A DNA stretch of 64,000 bases, taken from assembly GCA_013399895.1 (NCBI GenBank), contig VXBA01002873.1, positions 1,507,041 through 1,571,040 of the forward strand, given 5' to 3'. The notes beneath the pieces were generated by a model that made no database searches, was not told where the DNA came from, and was given only the letters and a program-made list of their open reading frames with translations. A program made the position numbers and the translations under genes. The DNA is from Serilophus lunatus. Its lineage: Eukaryota; Chordata; Aves; Passeriformes; Eurylaimidae. Shown piece by piece: positions 48,684 through 62,961 of this stretch (its first letter is position 1; each line of letters begins with the position of its first letter).

Positions 48684-49801
48684 TTAAAAGAAGCAAACGT
48701 GATTGGTAGAATAAAAATAACACAGCATCAAATGAATTAGGTCATCCATGCCATGTATTAAGGAACCCATCCATTTTAAAATGCACAGACATCCTTTGGT
48801 GCCCTATGACCCCTCTTCACACCCATTTGCTTCTGCTCCTGGTTACACAAAAGTGGACCTCAGTGCTTGATTCTCAAGACCATATCACAATTTTCATCCA
48901 GTGGCAATATGGGCTATCAACCAAAAGCAGCTGCTGGGTAGATTATTTGAACTAAGCATTTTAACACAGGTAAGATTTTTATCTTCTTTAAAAGACAATA
49001 TGGTAAATCAATAAGTGCAAAATATTATTATGTTAAAACAGCAGAAGGTATATGTAGAGCACTGCCTAGTCTCTGTTAGAAAGTTTAAATTGTCATATAT
49101 TGGACATTATTAAAAGGATGTACATGCAAAGAGGAGTCATACTGCTAATATGCTAAATTAAACAGCTTTGTGAGCTGTCATTAGTCCTGTAGCAGCACTC
49201 AGCACAGTTTCACAATTAGAAGTCACCATGCAACCCCATTCTGCTGTTTCTGCCTGCTGCCACACTGCTTCTAACCATGGTAGAAATCACAGTGACATGA
49301 AACCTACACACACCCCAACATTGATTTTTCAAGGTACTTCTTTCTTTGTAATTTCTTCTTTGCAATCATATGGATCTGGCTCCTTGCACTGCTACAGTAA
49401 TATTTGCCTCTGCTTAGCCTGGGAAAGACATTTTGGATTTTCTGGGCTCCAGGAGAAGGCAGGAGTAAGCTAGCTGCCAAACTCCTGCAGGGATAAAAAT
49501 GTTTATTTCAACACCGTGCTGGTGCTGCAGATATTGGGATGAACTAATGCACACTGTTTCTTTGGAAGGACAGGCAACAGCTGGGAGCTGCCCTCAAGAT
49601 CTGCCCTGACAAGGCTGCAAGCACTGCAATGCAAAGTGAGTGAGCAGCAAGCTGGAAGGGAACCTCAGCATTGGAGAGCCTGGACACAGACACTGCCAGT
49701 GTGCAGAAAACCACCACCTCTTCAAATACTAACTAAAGCCAGAAACATTCGCACAATGAAATTCCTGAGTCAAGATAATTGAGTTCAAATAACTAACTGA
49801 C

Positions 49802-49868
49802 TTTGTTTTGTTTTTTTTTGTTATGTGGTGAGTTTTGATTTTGTTTTGTCTTGTTTCCTTTTCTTTTT
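49802..49868. repeat. T/G-rich low-complexity tract
   Basis: Sixty-seven bases dominated by tttg and ttttg units, the complement of the A/C-rich tracts elsewhere in the window. Confidence 0.7.
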
Positions 49869-52800
49869 AAAGGGCTTTGATCTGACACCTCAGCTTCTCT
49901 CCACTCTATACCACCTTGAAGTGCTGTCATCACTCCTTTTCAAAATGACAGTCGAGCAGAGGCACAGAAGGAACTATCTTCTCAAGAACCAGTTTCTTCT
50001 CTGGCTGTTTATGGATTGTTACTGAGACTATCTCAGATACATGCTACCAGCAGAATACGCAGATAGGCTTCCTAGCAACATAACTGATGCATTTGAAGCA
50101 GAAAAAAATTATATGGAAAATGTAAAATCAGTCCTGCAAGCAGGCCCACTTATAGATAAGATTGCTTTTTTCAGCTTAAATCAATTATAAGGTAATTATA
50201 TAACATAAATGTCTGAAATGTAGTGCCTCACTGTTCAATATTTTGCAGGGAATTACCTGCATTCTGCATTTGGGCTTAAGAACAAGAATTTGACATTTTG
50301 TTGCTGGGTTGGGAGGACTAAATTTGAACTGGTTCCCAGCACTAAACAACAGCATTGTGTCAGCTTGCAGGGTTCTAGGTCTCTCTTCTGGCACAGGCTT
50401 ACACACATTTTCGAAAAGACATTCAAGCTTCAAGCCTTGTACACTCACTCCTGTGGAGAGCTGCCTTATCACCTCATTTCCTATCAGTTGTAAGCAAGCT
50501 GGCAGCATAAAGTACACAGACAATTTTGAACAGTTGTGCTCTCTGATTTCTGACTCCTTTCCTAGGTCATGTATCAGTCATAACATTCTATAGAAGCTTA
50601 TAGTGGTTTGGTTTTTTTCAAAACCTGTTCAGTTCATTCTGTGCAACATCAAAATCAGGAGGAGATCTAGCTTTTTTTGTTTTCAATTTAAGAAAGTGCT
50701 GTATGACGGACAGCTCATTTACACTGCTGCCCATCGGCAAATTGTTATTACATTATTTAGACAAAATTGTCTTTTTGGCAGCTGTTCATTAGTGGTAACT
50801 GCATTACAAACAAAATAATTTAGTTTAGAACTTCTTATTTTATTTTTGTAGGAATTAAGGAACAGAAATGGTTTAAAGTGTATCAGAGTATGGATAACTA
50901 ATTAGCAGTAATTGAAGGTCAACAGATTAGCCAGTACTTCTTTGTCAGATAAGCTACAGTAACCAACAGTGTGAACCCTCCTGGTAGCCTACGTCCTCAC
51001 AGCTCACATCTACTGAGATGCCATGCAAGGCAGCTTTATCACCTGTCTTATTTATGGTCCTTTTCTCATCCCTGCACCCAGAAAGCAGAACCTAACAGAG
51101 CCACAGATCTTCCAGCTGTCTCTCAGGACCTCTTTTTTCCCAGGTTTTAGACACTTTTCCATCAACAGTTCTCGGTAATCAGCTGAGAGAAACTTCTTTG
51201 TTAGGTTTCTTACTATATTGATTTTTTTTCTTGTATTTTTTCTTCTTTGGACCTGCTTACCTTTGTGACTAAGTGCTAGTTTTGGTTACACCTCATTTAA
51301 ATCTCCAAGTTCTCTTGCACTTGTTTGGGCAAAGGAAAAATTTACCCACTAGTGTTTTTAGACTAGCACAAGCTGTATATAACCACTTTGACCTTCTGTC
51401 TACTAACTCCAGGGCCCAAATTGGCATCAAATAAAAGTAAATTTTACCACAGATAAGGTAAAAGTTGACAGAGGTGGCACCTTTTTGTTATACTTTATGT
51501 TAGACAGAGTTGCAGAGCAAAAAGAGACTATGTGCAAAGTATGATAAATTCTTGCTTAGAGGATGATTGATAGCTAAAAATATTGTTTTAGCATACTGTT
51601 TCTAAATCTAGAACATCTCGAGGGGGGCATCTAGGACATCTCTTGTGGTTCATTTTTTCGGTGCGGAACAAAATTACTTTGTAATTTAAAGATGAGAAGA
51701 TTCTGCACATATAAGCAATAGAGCAAACATGTTGAAAATTATAGAGCTTACATACCTGCTCACATAGGAGCATAGTTTCAGTGGGGCCTTGTCAGCTCTG
51801 TCCCTATCATGAAGCTGGACATTCCTTAATAAAACAAAAACCCCAATGTATTGTGCATATGCAACGTGTGTTTCTTGCATAGATACTGTATGTAGAAATA
51901 TATGGGATAATATAGTGGCCTTTCTGGTCTGATGAAAAGTGTTCATCTGACTATCTTGACAGTCCATAGGAGTGAGACATAAATGAAAACATCTGTATCA
52001 CTGTTATGCTTAAAAATCTGAGTTGTAAATGCCAACAGAACTGGTCCTCATTTGTGCTTGGGTCCCATTTTTAGTGCACTTACAATGTAAGACATTCAAA
52101 AATTAAGAGATGGAATTGACACATTTTTAATACACACTGGTACAGAAGGCCAGAAATGGCCAAATGAGGTATTCAGAAAATCCCTTCCTTCTGACATTAA
52201 TCATGGGACCTCTGCCAGGATTAATCAGGATTTAGCCCTCTAAATATGAAATAGCAGCTAGGCAAAGTCTCAGAAAAGGGGCTTTTATTGAGATTGCTGC
52301 TTGATCAGTACTTGGAATTGTATTGCTCTTCTGTTTTCAATTCAGAATAACTAAACTGAAACGACTCATTCACATTCTACTCTTCAAGGTTCTCCCAGCA
52401 ATCAGGAGGATTGAAATTTGAAAGCAGCATGTTTAAGGACATGGCTAAAGGTCCTGGATTTATAGCCTTAAAACTCTTACATACTGCATGTCCTTTACCT
52501 CTTGTGCTGTTATTACTGCTATTTTCAGGTTGTAGGGGGTTTTATATTGTATTTTAATTATGGTTATTCGCTTTCCTTCAAATCATTATGCCTTAAAGTT
52601 CCTTCTAGAACATGGTTACCCTCTCATACATCATTTTCTGTGAGATACTATCCTTCAACAATGCAACTTGCTGCTGACAACTTATGGACACACTTGCCTC
52701 TAAAGATCTTACTCTTTTTTGCTTTAAGCCCATGAGAAAGAGGTCTAATTAATCACTGTGGATAGAAAAGTTCTTTTATTTCCCAGGAAAGAATTAAAGA

Positions 52801-55027
52801 GTAAGTGAAATGTACTTTTCACCTTGTGCCTCAGCCATGTCTGGTACAGACTTCCCAGAGTTTAATTTCATTCAACCTCCCTGGTAAGAAAACTGCTTAA
52901 ACCTTTCAGTTATTTGTGACAGGGACGTTCACTCAGTAAAACCTGGTTAAATATCAGCTTGTTTCTTATGTACCTGTACAGTAGGGAGTCCCAAACCCAT
53001 TCTCAATTACACATCTGTAAATACAGAATAAATGTTTAAATAAATGCATGCCATCTGTAACAAGGCTGATACCAGAGACACTGATTTTTAATCAACGTAT
53101 GTAATTTAAGAGCAATAATCTACAAATGCTACAAAATATCAACATAACAAATCCTACTTTAGATAAAAGTGAATTCTAATTCAGAAATACCACATTATTA
53201 GTAATGATATCTCATTATTGCATCAATTCCTTCTGTTCTGATCTCTGTTTTGACTTGGGGTGCTCTGGATTTAATTTGAAGGATTACAAAAATGGCATCA
53301 TTTTGTTTTAGTCTCATCCAAATTTCAGAAATTTCATTATGATGTTTTTATTCTGCCACATTTTGAGTGGGAGGAGGATTTTTCCTGAAGGCAGACATTT
53401 TAGTCTGTCCGTATTTGCCACCAGGTTCATAAGGGCTCTCTGCTGGGCATGTAAATACAGAACCGGCTTAAAATCACACTCCAGATACAATCATTGCATT
53501 GTATTTGCTTTGCTTTGTCCTGCTGGCACTGCTGAATGGCTTAGTGCGCCAGAGATGAGCAGGAGGGAGCCTTTTACCTATAGTCACTGAGCTGAGCTTC
53601 TTACTGTTTATGTCAACTGTTCCTAGATCCCAGCGAACATTTACCTACCTAGTGATTTGCAACATCACTAAGTTTGCATTCTTTGCACTCTTTTCACAAA
53701 GTAAACCTTTGTCCTGAATTCATCAGGCATCACTGATTCTATAATGACGCCCTGGAGCTGGATAATATTTGTTAGATTTTTAGTGCCAACTTCAAGATCT
53801 GAATAGTGCTGTGTTTTCAGGGTTGGATTTTCCATCCTTTTCCTTTCTCAACACAAGTTTTGTGTAGCTGAGATGGAGGTAGAGCAACACATCTTACCAT
53901 ACAAGGCAGCAGAATAGCACTGTGTCCTCCCATGAGATCCTGAAGGCTGATATCAAGCCATGGAAATCTCCTTGAAAAACCATATGATGACTCGAAAGAT
54001 GAACATTTGCCACAGAAATACAGAGGAAGATTATGAAAGATATTTATAATATTACAGCCTTAACCTTATGCTCTAGTGTTTATTTTTAAGCCATTCATGC
54101 TGAAATGTGAGCAATACAAAACCTTACTCATGAGATATGAAAGTTTACCATCTTCAGCTAGTGACTGAGTACTCCATTTTTCTCTCGTGTAATGCTGGGA
54201 AGACCAGTGTTTCACCTAGATTTTTAGTTTCCATTACAAAAACTGCACATTAACTCAGCTGCACTGCCTACCTCACAAGCCCCCTTCTGTTTTCTCCTTA
54301 CAATAACCGGGAATATACACAAATGCAGTCCTGCTTCCAGGAATCATCTTTCATTGAACAAAAAGCCATGTTCTACATTTTCCTGAAACAGGCCTCCTCT
54401 GCAAATTCTGTCTACAGATTATTGATCCTCCAGATATCCTTTGCAGGCTCCACATTTTCCAGCTTTGAACCTCTAGGGATGTAAGCCAGATGAGATCTTC
54501 AGGTTGCCTTGCAACACCATTTTAAAAGAGCTCAGTGGTTTCTACTTACTAATTGAAAGTCAGGATATTTTCTGCAGATTAGCACAACGTTTTGGCTTCT
54601 AAAAGGCATATGAAATCTGAAAAAGCCACTTTCACATCTGATACTCTTCCAACAGAAATACACTTGTCGCTGTTGTTGAATAACTTAATTTTGAAAACTG
54701 CAGAGTATGAGGGCTTTATCTGCGTTGACATCCCACTTTATATTTGATGATTAGCACTGATTCTGTTCTTAGCACAATGGTCTAATTATGAAAAAACTTA
54801 ACAGTTACATAGTTAAACCCAAATAGTTCTCAGGGTTTGCCAAAGCAGCAAGTGAATTGTGGTGCTCTTCATGGTAACGATACGTACTCGGTACCTCTAG
54901 AACACTTGGGATTGCAAGATGTCATGTAGGGACACTGTATTCTGGCATATTCACTGTGAAAGTTATGGATGGCCACCTTGTCTCAGAAAGATTAATGCTA
55001 TTAATCCATTGATGGATGATTATGATG

Positions 55028-55044
55028 CATGACCAGAGGTCATG
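55028..55044. repeat. Perfect inverted repeat catgacc-aga-ggtcatg
   Basis: Seven-base arms with a three-base spacer. The TGACCnnnGGTCA arrangement is an everted nuclear-receptor half-site pair in form, but it may be chance. Confidence 0.7.
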
Positions 55045-57069
55045 TTTTAAGTGTATTGCATGCTATGATGGGCCATGGCACTTATCCAACAATTGTTACA
55101 ATTTACATTTCATTTATTGTAAGTAACTATCAGCTCAACTATGGCCAAGAATTAAGTGATGTGTATTTTGGCGCAATGAGAGTAGTTAATAAAATGAGAT
55201 TTGTGGTAGAACTTACATGAAAAATTAGATGTTGATAAGTAATGGAGTTTATTATTTTAGTACCAATACACCTATACCATAATTTTATCAGCTACAACGT
55301 TGTCAGCTGAGTACTCTTAGAGAGGTGTTGAACATCCTTAAATTGTAAGATTCACTATTTATTTCTACAAAGACAAGACAAAGCATGCTTTATCAGAGTT
55401 GAGGTTGTTATTTCCTAACACAGTAAGACCCCAGGTTTCTTAAGTGTTTTGAAAAGGTGTCTGCAATGTCATGACTACAAAGTACTATGATTATATGAAT
55501 AAAAAAACACAACAATGCCAAAAAAAGAGAATGCTCAGGGTCTAGGTGGATTTTAACTCAAGCAAAACCCAACTAATTATTTCTTATAAGACTCAATGAG
55601 ATCATTGAGTCAGGCGGAAAGTGATGAAAAAGGTTCTGAACTGACATGAATATACTGTAACTGCTCTTATATCCTGTGAGGGTTTAATTCTGCACTGCAG
55701 ATGCCAAATTATATTGATACTGGGTGTACTGCTTTCTCAGAAATGCAAAACTACTCGAACGCCTATGAGATTTTCTTACGGCTTTTTAACGAGAGTAGTG
55801 AGTCATTAATAAACACCAGAAAGCCAAAATCAAAAAGACTGACTTGCCAACAGGGAATGAAATTGTCCTAATGTTTCCAAGCCTACCCACCTGGCACTTC
55901 TGCTGTTTCCATACCAGGTGTTCCAGATGTCTGAGCTGGATTCATAAGGATTGTCAATTACAAAATGGGAAAAAAAACCCCACATATGTTTATGAGCTCT
56001 CCAGGTGTAAGGTTTAAAGTGAAAGACTCTCACATTCTTCTGCTTTATCACTGAGGAACTTGATTATGGTCCAGAAGTCCCTTCCTATTTGGAAAATTTC
56101 TGATGAATCATTTACATCCTGCCCCATCAAGATAAAGACCAGAGCATCATGGGTTAAATTTCCCCCCAGTAAAGGAAGTGTTGATAAAACACATTTCCTA
56201 CTGAACTATCTCACAAGCAGTAATAGCCATTTTAGACATGAAGGTATTAAGGCAAGCAGGCAGTTCAATGAACCTAATGGGGTGCAGTAAAAAGTCTCCC
56301 TGGGGTCCCTTTGGAGATTTTTGGATACAAACATGGCAGTAAGTAGATCTACACTGATACATCTACACTGTAAAACTGTAATATATTGTCATTAACTCCT
56401 GTACTTGAGGAAAATAACTAAAGAAATAGCTAGGCAATAGCTCTCAAAAAATAACACATAGGCAAATTATTTCAAAGACGCAAGATCTCATAAGGGCAGG
56501 GTACATCAGGAAAGTATGAAATCAGTGTTTCCCTAATCAGGCTTGCCCTATATTCAAGCATAAGAGAAAATATTAGGCCCAAAATGAATAAAACATTTTA
56601 AAGAAGTTAATTTAAGCAAAGAAATAAGCCTCAATTAACATTTAATATTAAGCAAGTGATTATATTCTTTGTTATGTCAGTATGTTTTGAGAAATCAATA
56701 TATTCTTGCTTTTGTTGTTTCAGAATTTTGTCAGGATTAATACAGGACTAAATAATGTGGATTTCAGTAAGATAAAACTTCTTTCCTATTCACACACAGA
56801 AATATTTTTGAAGAGTTTTGTTAAAGCCTTCAAAATGCTCTAAGTCTGGCACAGAACCATATGTCAAAAATATGTCCACACCTTACACCTAATCAAGATT
56901 TTAGCCCATTTAGCTAGAGGATGGTCCATTGTTAGCAATTTACTTTCCCTTTCTCCTTGATCTCAGAGAGCTACTGGTAAGTTGGACATTTTTTTTTTAA
57001 TCATTGCCAAAAAGACAAGAAATTCAAGAGCTATATAAAAAGATTTGCTTCTTGAAAAAGTTCTTAGCT

Positions 57070-58080
57070 CAAGAGTTAGAAAGGTTTGTTGAGAGAGCTT
57101 TAAACTGGGTTTGGGGGCAGTCAGGGGCATAAGCAGACTTTACAGAGATAAGGTGTGTGAAGGGGAGAACTATAGCAACCACCCAAGTAGAAAAGAGGGG
57201 ATACCTCCAGCAAATACAGGCATCCAAAGACATAGCCACAAGACATGACTGTGGGGCATCCGTTTGTACGCCTACTGGGATATTGACACTTCTATAAAGT
57301 TCCTGTATGCCAACACATGCAGTATGTGGAACAAACAGGAGGAACTGTGGGCTGTCACAGGGCTTTGACCTCATTGCAGTTATGGAGATCACTCACAAGA
57401 GTAGTGGGATAGCTCACAAGACTGGAATGCTGTCATGGAGGGCTACAGGCTGTCAAGGAGAGACAGACCAGCGATGTGCAGCAGTGGAGTTGTTCTCTAT
57501 GTGAGGCAACATCTGGAATGTATTGAGCTCTGTCTTGGGTTGGATGACATAATTTCAAGAGCTTATGGGCTGACTAATAAGGGTGACTTTGTTGGGAGTG
57601 TTTACTACTAGCCACTTGATCAGGAAGAGGAGGAGGAGGAAGTGGATGAGGCTCTCTACAGTCAGCTTGAAGTAGCCTCCAAGTCATAGACACTGGTTCT
57701 TGTGGGGTACTTCAACTACCCTGACATCTGCTGGAGAAACAACACAATGAAGCACAAACAGTCCAGGAGGTTCATGGAAACCATTGATGTTGATTTCCTG
57801 ACCCATGTAGTGGAGGACCACAAAAGAAATCTTGTGCTCCTCCACCTTGTGCTAACAAACAGGGAAGGTCTTTTTGGAGATGTAACAGTTGGAGGCACAG
57901 GATATAGTTGGAGGCTTGTCACTATTGATGCCCCCCAAGGTTTAATACTGGGCCAAGTATTGTTTAACTTATCCATCAATGACTTGCATGAAGGGGGAGA
58001 TGCCTCCTCAGCAACTTCACTGACAACATAAAGCTGGGAGGAGTGGCTGAAACTAATTCCAGCTCGAAGCAAGGCTGACA
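57070..58080 (+). mobile_element. CR1 LINE, internal ORF2 copy with large internal deletion, plus orientation
   Basis: The left part (about 57070-57900) matches the N-terminal endonuclease half of CR1 ORF2. At about 57901-57930 the sequence jumps directly to the reverse-transcriptase region around the PQG motif (APQGLILGQVLFNLSINDL). The stretch that normally separates the two, several hundred codons, is missing. The copy ends near 58080, after the decayed catalytic box, without reaching a CR1 3' tail. It is therefore an internally deleted and 3'-incomplete fragment, unlike the usual 5'-truncated 3' ends. Confidence 0.88.
57300..58060 (+). pseudogene. CR1 ORF2 endonuclease/RT remnant
   Basis: In plus-strand frames one reads NRRNCGLSQGFDLIAVME-like endonuclease sequence, then a stretch with stops at 57609-57611 and 57687-57689. 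After that comes VGYFNYPDICWRNNT with KQSRRFMETIDVDFLTHVVE. The endonuclease motif GDFN is changed to GYFN (Tyr codon 57708-57710), losing a residue conserved in apurinic-type endonucleases. After the deletion junction the PQG motif follows. The reverse-transcriptase FADD box reads FTDN (58016-58027) in a shifted frame. Stops, frameshift, deletion and two lost catalytic residues make it clearly non-functional. Confidence 0.85.
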
Positions 58081-58561
58081 ATTTTACATGTGGATACAGT
58101 AAATTTTAAAGTTACTCTCAAATTTTAAATCACTGAAGCAGCCCATCTGAAGAGAACCTGGAAAAATCAGGCATTGGGACTTCTTGGATCTGATCTTTGG
58201 TCTCTGAAGCTCAGGGCTTGGGCCTCTGCTGCCTAAAACCCATCTGTTCAGACCTTCCAGAGTCTACGGGGAGAGCCTGCTCAGTACAATATATCCCATG
58301 CAGCATCTCTCTCTCAACTATAGCCCAAAGAACTTGGTACCCTAAATTGGGCCCTCAGGTAAGTAGAATGATTTTTCAACTAAATACATGTGTCTGGACA
58401 TGATTCCTGATTTCTTCAGCCTTCTAACTAACAAATAATATTGCAATATATTTTCATTATGAGTTATTCTGCAGAAGAAAATTATTTTAACATCCCTGTC
58501 TGCTCTCTGCCTCAATTTTCACAACAAATGCTGCTATATGGCAGAAAAATTATTTCTTTTT

Positions 58562-58635
58562 CAAAAAAAAAACCAACAACCAAAACAAACAGATAAAAAA
58601 CCCAGAAGAAAAACCCTCCAACTAAAAACACTCCC
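58562..58635. repeat. A/C-rich low-complexity tract
   Basis: About 74 bases, almost all A and C, starting with an A-rich run and continuing with ccaacaacc-type units. Confidence 0.8.
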
Positions 58636-61600
58636 TGAAATTGAACACTTGAATTCTTTTTCATGCATTTAAGTAGCCCCTTATTGAGAAAAAGCTCCTA
58701 ATGAATGGACTTTCTATTCAGTTTTGAAAAATACATTAGAAAACTGAAAGCAAACAATAATCTTCCTTTTGTCATAGAAATTGCTTACTTTGAAACTGCA
58801 TTACTTTCTCCTGCTACATTTTATATTTTTTCCCTCCACTTTTTTCCGATGGTAACAGATAAGTTCTTCATCTTTGTAGAAGAATAGCAAAATATTTCCC
58901 TTGCACTTTCTAGTTATCTTGTTCTATTTTCTTGTGGTGTATTTTCCTAGTCTGTTCAAACCTAACCAACCACTTTTTGTACTGTATTTTCAAGCCTCAG
59001 TTATCACTGTATAAAAACTTAAAAAGTTCCCACAATTAGACCTGTCACAATAATTGATTAATTAATTTATTTTATAGTAAAGAGCCAATTGAAGTATTCA
59101 AATAATGAAGAGGAAAGCTTAAGTATCTCTTTCTTATAACAACAATTCATTGTTTTAGGTGTCTGTTTTTGACAAGTTGAAAACTGAATGGCTTCAAAGA
59201 CATCCTCAGGACTTTTATTATATTTTTCTCCATAGTAAATGGTATGTTAATTCTAGTCCAATAATTTTTTTCCCAAATTCTCACTTTTTGTTGGGAACAA
59301 TCTACTGAGATTAGTATTACTCCTTACGGAAAAGAGCAAGTGTTATCTACTTTGGATAGGCATGTAAGAATCTGGTCTGAATTCAATTAATTTTAGATTT
59401 CAGACTGTCTCATGCAAAAAAGTGTTTAGGAACTAAACTCAGTGGCCACATCTCATCCTAATGAATGCTGATAATGTGCAGAAGGGAGAAAACACCTTGA
59501 ATTGTTCATGGGTGAAGATTATAACAACAACATATGAATATGGGAGCCCCTTAGAAAGGGGGTGGATGAGGCAGAAAGAGCCTGTTAGTCAGGCTTAGTG
59601 GGTGCCTTAGTCAGGGTGGATTTGTGGGTGCCAGGAGGATCTCTAGATGTTCTACTTTCTCAGTATTTTTGAGCATTGCTAATGCACATACTGAAACAAA
59701 ATAAGAGAATATTTTGGTTAATTCCCTCTGAACTTGAAATAAAGATTTTTGGGCTCTACTGTAATTGCTGCTGCATACAGGATTTGGATTTTTTTTTTCT
59801 TTTTCCATTGCTCTTCCCTTTAATTTCTTCTACAAAAGTAACTTCATATATTGCTACTCTTATGGTTGAGATTATATATTCTCCCTGAATTTACAAGATG
59901 GTCTTTCACAGCATGCTCCTGTGATTTCAGCCTGTTTCTTCAGAGCCAGCAGTGTGCAAGATGTTGCAATGCGTTGGCATTATTTCACTGTCATCCCTGT
60001 GATCTTTTGTACTTGCTGTTTGCAGGAGAATCTCAGTCCTTTCTCAAAGACTGTTCTAGTTGACATGCTACAGAGGAAGAGTGAAAGGATCAGAAAGCTA
60101 AAAATAATGATTGAATATTGAACTTTAATTAATTGAAATTTAATAATTTATAAGTCAATCCATAGGTGTTTAACAGTTAGACATTACTGTGACCACCATC
60201 ATCATCATCTCTCCTTGACCACCTTAGGCTGCCAGTCAACTGGCACATAAACAGAGAGGCTCAGGACTATGATGTGCACAGCCAAGGTGGAGACCTTTCA
60301 CACGTTTCTAGTAAGATGCAGTAATGAGGAAGTATGAGGATCTTCGAAGCTCTCTCTGCCCATTTTCTTGTATTGTCCCTGCAGCCCTAAGGTCACACTG
60401 ATCTGCTCATAAAACACCCATAATCACCCTCAGGCAATTTGTTCCATTGGAAATAATTGAGATAAGAATAACAGGAAATTGGTAGATATTGGCAATTAAG
60501 ACATTTATTGTAATTGATTGTATAGCATACCTTACATTATTACAAGGCTTAATAATAAGAAGCCCATAACAAAGTCATCTCTGGCTGTGGAGAACCATGA
60601 ACAATATGTGCCATAAAAATAGGAGCATCTGTAGTCATTGATGTTCTCTGATCTTCTAAATGCATGCTGGAAATTTTATTATCCAAGATAACAGAAAGGG
60701 AAATGTCTTGTTTCAGAAATAGTATGAACATAATCAGATTTGTGAAACCAAATAATTTTAGTAATATGGAGCACTGCGATCTAAGAGCAGAGAAATGGTT
60801 TTATGAATTGTAGTTCACTACTCAGTGTATGGCAGAAAATAAGCCACAGGGACTTCATCCTTCACTGTTAGTGCAATTGCTAATTTTGACAATTCAATAT
60901 AAATTCAGTTTTCTGAGGTGCCATGCATAGGAAACATGAAATTGGGAGAATGCTCAATAGAGTAGCTTCAGAGTAGCCAGATGCACTCTGAAGTTACATT
61001 TAAGAGAAGAACTACATAGAAATAAATCAAGTAAATGAAAGTCTGCTCCAGGAGTCATGCCTTCCTTAATCAAGTCATTCTATTCCTATATTGTTCATAT
61101 ATGAATCCTTTGTGTATTTTAAGTGCTCTTTTCCCAAGAAACGTTTTGCATGTCATGTGTGTATCCCTATCTCAAGAAGTGAAAATAGATATTTTTCCTA
61201 CTTGAGAAAAAACAAATTGCTACATTAGAAGTTGAAAAGTTACTCATTTAAGTGTCAAAATATGTCTCTTACAACTGGGCAGTTCAGAGTCATGCTATTC
61301 AAAACCATTTTTCTATACAGACCAACTATATATTCATTTTAGAGGACCATAAAAAATGTCTGGAATTACAGCTTTAAGGCGTGCCTAACATGCATTTAAT
61401 CAGCTGACCTGTGCAGATGGGAAACTGGATTCGCCAAACCAATGGGCTACCAATTAGCTATCTATAGGTGTGACAACATACTCTGAGCTACAAAAGCAAA
61501 CACAGAAGGTAACCTCATCTTGCCAACATAATTTGTGTCTGGAGTGTTTGCATTTTTGCTTCTAAATATTATTAAACTGTAAGTGGAAATCATACTGAAG

Positions 61601-62928
61601 TGCTCCGTCTCTCCAAGCACCACTTAATGCTGTTCCAGAACACCAGTTCTTTCACATCATACTCTCTCACATCTTTTCCCTGTGACTTCCAGTCTGTCAA
61701 TACAGATGAGTTCTCTTCCCTATTCAGTCCTCCTTTCCATTACAACATGGGTTCTTTCCCTCTCTCATGCTACTCCTTGTTCCAGAAAGTAACTCCTCAT
61801 AAATACCCACAAAGTTACCTCAGTATATTCCTTCAGTTCCCTTCCTGCTATCCCTACAACTCTGAGAACTCAGAAGAAGCTAAACATCAGATATACTGGT
61901 ATGACTTCATATTGTGCAAACAAAATCTATCCTACTCCTATCTCAATTCAGTGACTTCCATCTGTCAATCAGCATAGGCTTTTATATGGATGTTAGACTT
62001 TCTAGGGCACAGAAAACCTCTTCATTCAATGTTTGCAAACCTTCTAACACAGTAAAGAGCTGGTTTATATAGGCAATAGATAGATAATTAGTAATAAAAA
62101 ATGCTTACACAAACACTACATCTCTAATTCAGTTGTGGTAGAAGCAATTCACTGTTTCTACATAAAGGGATATCAGTCATAGCTAAAAAAACCTTGGAAC
62201 TCCAAGCCTCTGGATAGCTACAGATTATAATGATGTTATTAAGACTAATACAGAAGAAAAATCTATATTGCAATACTCTCTTTTGAAGTAAGAAGTGATG
62301 ATCCATCATAGGGGTAGGATAAAGGACAAAATGGACCATGAGTCTGTTGCCTATGTAATGTAATACACATATATGCAAGAAATTGCAACATGGACACAAT
62401 TATCAGAGATAGCCAGGAGATGATCAACAATGTTAAAAATAAGCTGTTTATGTTTTCACATCAGTCTAGCTTTATCATATGTAGTTCTTATTAATTCTTT
62501 GTCCTTTTTGTTTAATAAAGCAATGATCTAATGCTCATACTATTGAACACTATGTTTTCCTTCCCTGAGGAAACTGTTAATTTAAAAGCTGTGGTTTGAA
62601 TCCTCAGTTGCTTGGAAGATTAACAAGAAAAAAGTAGCAAAGCAACTACTCTTCTGTACATTGTTCACAAGTATGTTAAAATAATTGCCATATTAGAAGA
62701 TTTGAATTAATCTGGAACCTTACATAGCAGTAATTTTACATTAGGCTGTTAAAAGACACTTGAAAGACCTTTTAGACCCAAAGATGCTAAAATGATACTT
62801 AAGGTACTTTTGCATCATTTAATGGTAGAGACATTTAGTCTATCAATTATAACCTTGATATTATTAAATTAGACTCCCTCTGGGTTAGATGAAGAGGGAT
62901 ATAAAATCAGATTCTGGATTCAGAGCCA

Positions 62929-62931
<3 letters not shown>

Positions 62932-62960
<29 letters not shown>
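62932..62960. repeat. A29 homopolymer
   Basis: Twenty-nine consecutive A, without a recognisable retrocopy upstream. Confidence 0.9.

Positions 62961-62961
<1 letters not shown>

Larger units (their letters stand above)
48291..57069. other. Intergenic DNA with no recognised gene
   Basis: Nearly 9 kb of AT-rich DNA. Contains a (CAA)n microsatellite (48663-48683), a T/G-rich tract (49802-49868) and a 7-base-arm inverted repeat (55028-55044). No coding exon or RNA gene is recognised. Confidence 0.5.

Noticed and set aside
61600..61977. 125-codon plus-strand open frame
   Set aside because: Serine- and phenylalanine-rich, typical of pyrimidine-rich DNA, with no known family.
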